Shown here piece by piece: positions 23,354 through 32,312 of a stretch of 32,312 nt of DNA. The stretch covers positions 1 through 32,312 of the forward strand of contig JALHRB010000042.1 of the NCBI GenBank assembly GCA_022841665.1. Direction: 5' to 3'. The position numbers and the translations under genes were made by a program. The stretch comes from Pseudolabrys sp. (GTDB lineage Bacteria > Pseudomonadota > Alphaproteobacteria > Rhizobiales > Xanthobacteraceae). A model generated the notes under the pieces. The model was not told the DNA's origin and ran no database searches. It worked only from the letters and a program-made list of their open reading frames with translations. Position 1 is the first letter of the stretch. Each line of letters starts with the position of its first letter.

Positions 23354-23414
23354 CGGTCCGGTTCGGCCATCAGGCGGACCGGCCGCATGTCGCTCAACTC
23401 AAGGAGGATATGCC
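23354..23414 (+). promoter_or_regulatory. ROSE-type RNA thermometer in the hsp20 leader
   Basis: Two hairpins lie directly before the ATG. The first is CGGTCCG (23354-23360) with CGGACCG (23375-23381). The second pairs CATGTC-(G)-CTC (23386-23395) with GGAGGATATG (23404 to 23412 region), so the Shine-Dalgarno AAGGAGG (23401-23407) is held in the stem opposite TCGCT. The TYGCT sequence facing the Shine-Dalgarno with one extra G is the hallmark of ROSE elements, which melt on heating and release translation of small heat-shock genes in rhizobia and of ibpA in enterobacteria. Confidence 0.8.
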
Positions 23415-23870
23415 ATGCGAACTTTCGATCTTGCTCCCCTTTACCGCTCGACCGTCGGCTTCGACCGGCTGTTCTCGATGCTGGACGGCTTCGAGACCGC
23501 CCCGGGCTACCCGCCCTACAACATCGAACGCACCGGCGAGAACGACTACCGCATCACCATCGCGGTGGCCGGCTTCGGCGAGGAAGACCTGTCGATCGAA
23601 GCGAAGGAAAACACGCTGACGATCAAGGGCGCCAAGCAGACCAAGGAAGAGCAGAAGGGCGAGGTGCTCCATCAGGGCATCGCCGCGCGCGCCTTCGAGC
23701 GCGCCTTCCAGCTCGCCGACCATGTCGTGGTGAAGGCTGCGAACCTCGAGAATGGCTTGCTGCACGTCGAGCTCGTGCGCGAGATTCCCGAGGCCAAGAA
23801 GCCGCGCCAGATCCCGATCGGCAACGGCCAGTCCAAGCCGCAGGTGATCGACACCAAGGCCGCGGCCTAA
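23415..23870 (+). CDS. Small heat-shock protein, Hsp20 family (IbpA-like)
   Basis: A 151-residue ATP-independent chaperone that holds unfolding proteins in the cytoplasm. It begins MRTFDLAPLYRSTVGFDRLF, the usual IbpA-type N terminus. The alpha-crystallin domain spans about 35-130, with NIERTGENDYRITIAVAGF, the EEDLSIEAKENTLTIKG strand pair, and ARAFERAFQLADHVVVKAAN with the NGLLHVEL signature. The C-terminal extension includes RQIPI, the I-x-I type motif needed for oligomer formation. It is preceded by a RpoH-type promoter and a ROSE thermometer and is followed by a strong terminator, so it is a single-gene heat-induced unit. Composition is core-like, in contrast with the genes upstream. Confidence 0.95.
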   Translation: MRTFDLAPLYRSTVGFDRLFSMLDGFETAPGYPPYNIERTGENDYRITIAVAGFGEEDLSIEAKENTLTIKGAKQTKEEQKGEVLHQGIAARAFERAFQLADHVVVKAANLENGLLHVELVREIPEAKKPRQIPIGNGQSKPQVIDTKAAA

Positions 23871-23899
23871 CGCCCGCGCCTCTCTCGATCTCCAAACGA

Positions 23900-23930
23900 A
23901 GCGCCCCGGATGCCCCCGGGGCGCTTTTTT
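23900..23930 (+). terminator. Rho-independent terminator of the hsp20 gene
   Basis: GCGCCCCGG (23901-23909) pairs perfectly with CCGGGGCGC (23916-23924) around a six-base loop and is followed by six T. The T-run includes the stop codon of the convergent proline-rich gene (23929-23931). Confidence 0.9.
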
Positions 23931-24525
23931 ACTGGCTGGGCGGTTCGGCGAGGGTGTCCGGCGCTTGCGCCGGCTCGTTCGCGCCGTCGACGCTTTCCGG
24001 CTTCGGCACCGGATCGCTCTTCGGCGGCGGCAAAGCTGACGGCGGCCGGTAGCCCGGCGGCGGCGTGGTGGCGAACTTCTCGCCGCTTTCCGGCTTGGCG
24101 CCGAAGCGCGGCGTCGGGCGGATCGGCGTGAGGCTGTAGTCGGGCGCCGGCGGCGGCGCGCTCAGCACGGTGCGGCGCGGCTGCGGCGGCGGTGGCGAAG
24201 CATTGAACGGCTTGCGGCGCGGCTCGGCCGGCGGCGCATCGCTGCGCTTCTGCGGCTTGGGCGCGGCGCGGCGGCGCGGCTGTACGTAATCGTCCTGATC
24301 ATCGTCGGGGTAGGCGTCATCGTGATCGGGAGCGGTCGCACGCGCGCGGCGGTCGCCCGGCTGCGGCACGTGGATGATGCGCGGGCCGGCGCCGTATTGG
24401 GTAAGAACGACCGCGGATGCATCGGCCACCGCGAAGGGCTCGGCCCGCGGCGAGCGCGCGGCGACATACGTGAGCGTGGCGCCGAGCGCCACCGCCGCCA
24501 GACCGAATGTCAGCGCCTTGCGCAC
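23929..24525 (-). CDS. Proline-rich protein with an N-terminal membrane anchor, unknown function
   Basis: About 198 residues. The proposed GTG start at 24525 gives RKALTFGLAAVALGATLTYV, a hydrophobic segment that could be a signal anchor, then a soluble part. From about residue 65 it is low complexity: acidic DHDDAYPDDDQDDY, then Pro/Arg/Lys-rich stretches (RRRAAPKPQKR, SPPPPQPRRT, PPPGYRPPSALPPPKSDPVP). Earlier starts would overlap the DoxX gene heavily; this start lies eight bases beyond the DoxX stop. It is likely co-transcribed with DoxX and exposed to the periplasm. No family is recognised; the start is uncertain. Confidence 0.6.
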   Translation of the reverse strand: MRKALTFGLAAVALGATLTYVAARSPRAEPFAVADASAVVLTQYGAGPRIIHVPQPGDRRARATAPDHDDAYPDDDQDDYVQPRRRAAPKPQKRSDAPPAEPRRKPFNASPPPPQPRRTVLSAPPPAPDYSLTPIRPTPRFGAKPESGEKFATTPPPGYRPPSALPPPKSDPVPKPESVDGANEPAQAPDTLAEPPSQ

Positions 24526-24533
24526 GGCCTGGC

Positions 24534-25256
24534 TCAGCGCCGCGCGATAAAGCGGACGATCGCGTCGATCGAGATCTGCCCGGCGCCGAGCGAGACCAGC
24601 ACCAGCAGCATCGAGGCCCAGTAGATGTGCGCGGTCCACAGCGCGTCCGGCACGATATAGAGCCCGAACAGCGCGGTCAGTACGAGCAGGCCGAGCGCCG
24701 CAAAGCGCGTGGCAAAGCCCAGCACCAGCATGATCGGCAGCACGAACTCGGCGTAGCTCACGACATAAGCGGCCAGCGCCGGCGGCACCGGCAGCGGCGG
24801 GATATTGGTGATGAAGGCGGTGACGGTCTCGGCCTTCACCTGCATCGGCAGCACGGCCGAGAAATCGAAGTCCTGCACGGTGAGCGGCACGCGCGGGCCC
24901 TCGACCCGGGTCTGGCCGTCGAGGAAGAACAGGCGCGCCAGCGTCAGGCGCAGCGCCAGCGCGGCCAGCGCGTAAGGGATGAGCGAGCAGGCGCCGACGA
25001 AGCCGTCGACCAGGAGGCCGATCACCGAGCGCGAGCGGCGCGCCCGCTCGGCCGCGCGGGCGGAAATCTTGGCGCTGGTGCTCAGCGCGGCGGCAACGGC
25101 CGGCGACGGCCGCGGCATCGAGAGCGCCTGCACGTTGGTCAGTTCCAACGGCGCGGCGGGGGTCATGGCGGCGAGGCGATCGGCCAACCGCGCCATGGCC
25201 TGATCCCCGGCGATCTGGCTGGCCGTGCGGCCCCCCATTGCGATGCTGTCGGTCAT
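24534..25256 (-). CDS. DoxX-family membrane protein
   Basis: A 240-residue protein. The first 85 residues are soluble and basic at the end (ARAAERARRSRS); then come four hydrophobic segments: GACSLIPYALAALALRLTLA, LAAYVVSYAEFVLPIMLVLG, FAALGLLVLTALFGLYIV, and AHIYWASMLLVLVSLGAGQI. The pattern RLTLARLFFLDG, AEFVLPIMLVLGFATRFAAL and the final SIDAIVRF are typical of DoxX (COG2259), related to quinone-linked or redox membrane proteins. ATG 25256 has GGAG at good distance and is preferred to upstream starts. The long soluble N-terminal extension is not standard for DoxX and is unexplained. A proline-rich gene follows. Confidence 0.85.
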   Translation of the reverse strand: MTDSIAMGGRTASQIAGDQAMARLADRLAAMTPAAPLELTNVQALSMPRPSPAVAAALSTSAKISARAAERARRSRSVIGLLVDGFVGACSLIPYALAALALRLTLARLFFLDGQTRVEGPRVPLTVQDFDFSAVLPMQVKAETVTAFITNIPPLPVPPALAAYVVSYAEFVLPIMLVLGFATRFAALGLLVLTALFGLYIVPDALWTAHIYWASMLLVLVSLGAGQISIDAIVRFIARR

Positions 25257-25723
25257 TACGCGCACTCCATCCCTGTTTCGCGCGACCTTAGCGAAATGCA
25301 GCAACGGCGCGGCTTTTTCCCGTTTTGACGGTAAATCGGTTAATCGTGACGCGCTTTGCGCACGCCGCCGCCGCGCAATTGCGTTGCGCGCGGAGGCCCC
25401 CCGTGGTCCTGTTCTTGCTTGGTTGGGAAATACCGCCGCAACAAAAGGACAGGTTTTATCGATTCCAGCGTGGACCGGCCTTGTGTGGCGGGGCAAAATT
25501 TGGCATGGTCTATTAGGACAGTATTGCTGTCCTAATAGCGGCGCACGGGCGACGGCTCTCGGAGCGGGGGCAGACGCCTGGGTGTGCCCAACGGGAGCAG
25601 CCCGCGGCGGCGACAACCGCGCAAGGCTGCCCTTCATAAGACTGGTTGTGCATCGAACGCAGCGCCTCTTGGCGCGGCGAACGAGCCAGGTACGCCGGAG
25701 GACGTCCGGCGAGGCAGGAAGAC
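25257..25723. promoter_or_regulatory. Divergent intergenic region between doxX-like gene and gltB
   Basis: No gene is supported in these 467 bp. Both divergent promoters should lie here, but no pair of boxes is convincing. The most distinct element is the perfect inverted repeat at 25510-25538, listed separately. An open frame at 25325-25516 gives a sequence without any recognisable composition of a protein and is not called. Confidence 0.4.
25510..25538. promoter_or_regulatory. Perfect 12-bp inverted repeat upstream of gltB
   Basis: CTATTAGGACAG (25510-25521) and CTGTCCTAATAG (25527-25538) are exact reverse complements around the five-base centre TATTG. It is not followed by a T-run, so it is not a terminator. 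It lies about 186 bp before the gltB ATG. The form is that of a dimeric regulator operator; I do not recognise the regulator. Confidence 0.55.
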
Positions 25724-30448
<4,725 letters not shown>

Positions 30449-30449
30449 T

Positions 30450-31892
<1,443 letters not shown>

Positions 31893-31906
31893 AGCCGCAA
31901 ACTCAT

Positions 31907-31994
31907 CCGCTCGTCCCCGCGAAAGCGGGGACCCAGTGCGAAATCACAAATGCATTCAGTGGTCCTGGATTCCCGCTTGCGCGGGAATGAGCGG
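31907..31994. repeat. REP/BIME-like palindromic intergenic repeat
   Basis: Two hairpins in inverted order: GTCCCCGC-GAAA-GCGGGGAC (31913-31932) and ATTCCCGC-TTGC-GCGGGAAT (31969-31988). The outer ends CCGCTCGTCCCCGC (31907-31920) and GCGGGAATGAGCGG (31981-31994) are complementary at 12 of 14 positions, and CCCAG and CTGG inside also mirror each other. This resembles dispersed palindromic repeats often found after genes in proteobacterial genomes. It lies just past gltD and two bases before the stop of the convergent gene, where it may protect or end both transcripts. Confidence 0.75.
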
Positions 31995-31996
31995 CT

Positions 31997-32312
31997 CTAC
32001 CGTATCCACCCGAACGGACCGCCGGGGTCGAAGACGCCGGGCCGCTGCGGACGCGGCGCCTGCTGCTGCACCGGCGCGGGCGGACGCGGCCGGGTATCCT
32101 GCGCGGGCTTCGGTCTGGCGGCGGTCGTCTCGACCGGCTTCGCGCTCTGCGGCCCAGGCTTTTTCTCGGGCCGCGTTGCTTCCGGCTGCATGATCTGCGC
32201 TGGCGCTGGCGCAGCGGCAGCCGGCGGCACGGCGCTGACTTGCGGCGCGGCCGGCTTTGCCGCCGGCGGCGGCTGCACCGGCTGTTCGGCGCCAGGCCAG
32301 ACGAAATCGTCG
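31997..32312 (-). CDS. C-terminal part of a proline/alanine-rich protein (partial)
   Basis: The minus-strand frame is open from the window edge to a TAG at 31997-31999, giving at least 104 residues; the 5' part lies beyond the window. The visible part starts DDFVWPGAEQPVQPPPAA and continues with Pro/Ala/Gln-rich low-complexity sequence (QAPRPQRPGVFDPGGPFG) and ends in WIR. Such tails occur in periplasmic or cell-envelope proteins of this order. No domain is visible, and no function can be assigned. It is convergent with gltD. Confidence 0.6.
   Translation of the reverse strand, partial: DDFVWPGAEQPVQPPPAAKPAAPQVSAVPPAAAAPAPAQIMQPEATRPEKKPGPQSAKPVETTAARPKPAQDTRPRPPAPVQQQAPRPQRPGVFDPGGPFGWIR

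Noticed and set aside
25325-25516. A possible small gene between the DoxX gene and gltB
   Set aside because: No ribosome site of note, no conserved-looking sequence, and it runs into the inverted repeat region; treated as non-coding.

Overview
The window looks like chromosomal DNA of an alphaproteobacterium of the order Hyphomicrobiales (Rhizobiales), perhaps near Bradyrhizobium, Pseudolabrys or Xanthobacteraceae. The reasons are the high G+C of most of the sequence, a CpdR-type cell-cycle response regulator, a 41-residue bL36 without its zinc cysteines, alphaproteobacterial GltB/GltD, and a minus-strand small RNA matching the alphaproteobacterial suhB-motif/alpha-r8/MmgR family in its expected place. 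No plasmid, phage or IS genes and no CRISPR array were seen.

Layout. 1-1462: the tail of an unknown gene, then pyruvate kinase. 1536-7264: a heavy-metal resistance operon (small His/Cys exported protein, RND adaptor, HME-RND pump, small periplasmic protein). 7333-9047: a Sel1-repeat exported protein, convergent with a TPR exported protein, and rpmJ with a strong promoter. 9175-12469: a tight three-gene unit (MetE-like methyltransferase, serine beta-lactamase-like hydrolase, EamA permease). 12520-14110: tRNA-Val(GAC), cpdR, and a divergent N-formylglutamate amidohydrolase. 14111-14483: a structured spacer carrying the minus-strand small RNA. 14484-16703: an inositol-monophosphatase/HisN-like phosphatase and an amidohydrolase.

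16704-23198 is the accessory part. Two blocks with visibly lower G+C flank one ordinary high-G+C hydrolase gene. The left block is a single gene with a DUF4041 domain and a C-terminal GIY-YIG (T5orf172/MUG113) nuclease, the architecture of the anti-phage protein SNIPE, but without an obvious membrane segment. The right block is a two-gene operon: a roughly 1044-residue N6-adenine-type DNA methyltransferase translationally coupled to a 219-residue protein with a clear PD-(D/E)XK active site. I read this pair as a restriction-modification-like defence system; I do not recognise it as a named system, and it is the best candidate here for something undescribed.

23199-32312 returns to core genes: an Hsp20 chaperone with a probable RpoH promoter and a ROSE-type RNA thermometer, ending in a strong terminator; a DoxX membrane protein with a proline-rich partner on the minus strand; gltB-gltD encoding NADPH glutamate synthase, preceded by a perfect 12-bp inverted repeat; a REP-like palindromic repeat; and the C-terminal part of a proline-rich protein cut by the window edge. 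All calls come from reading the sequence and recalled family knowledge; no searches were run.
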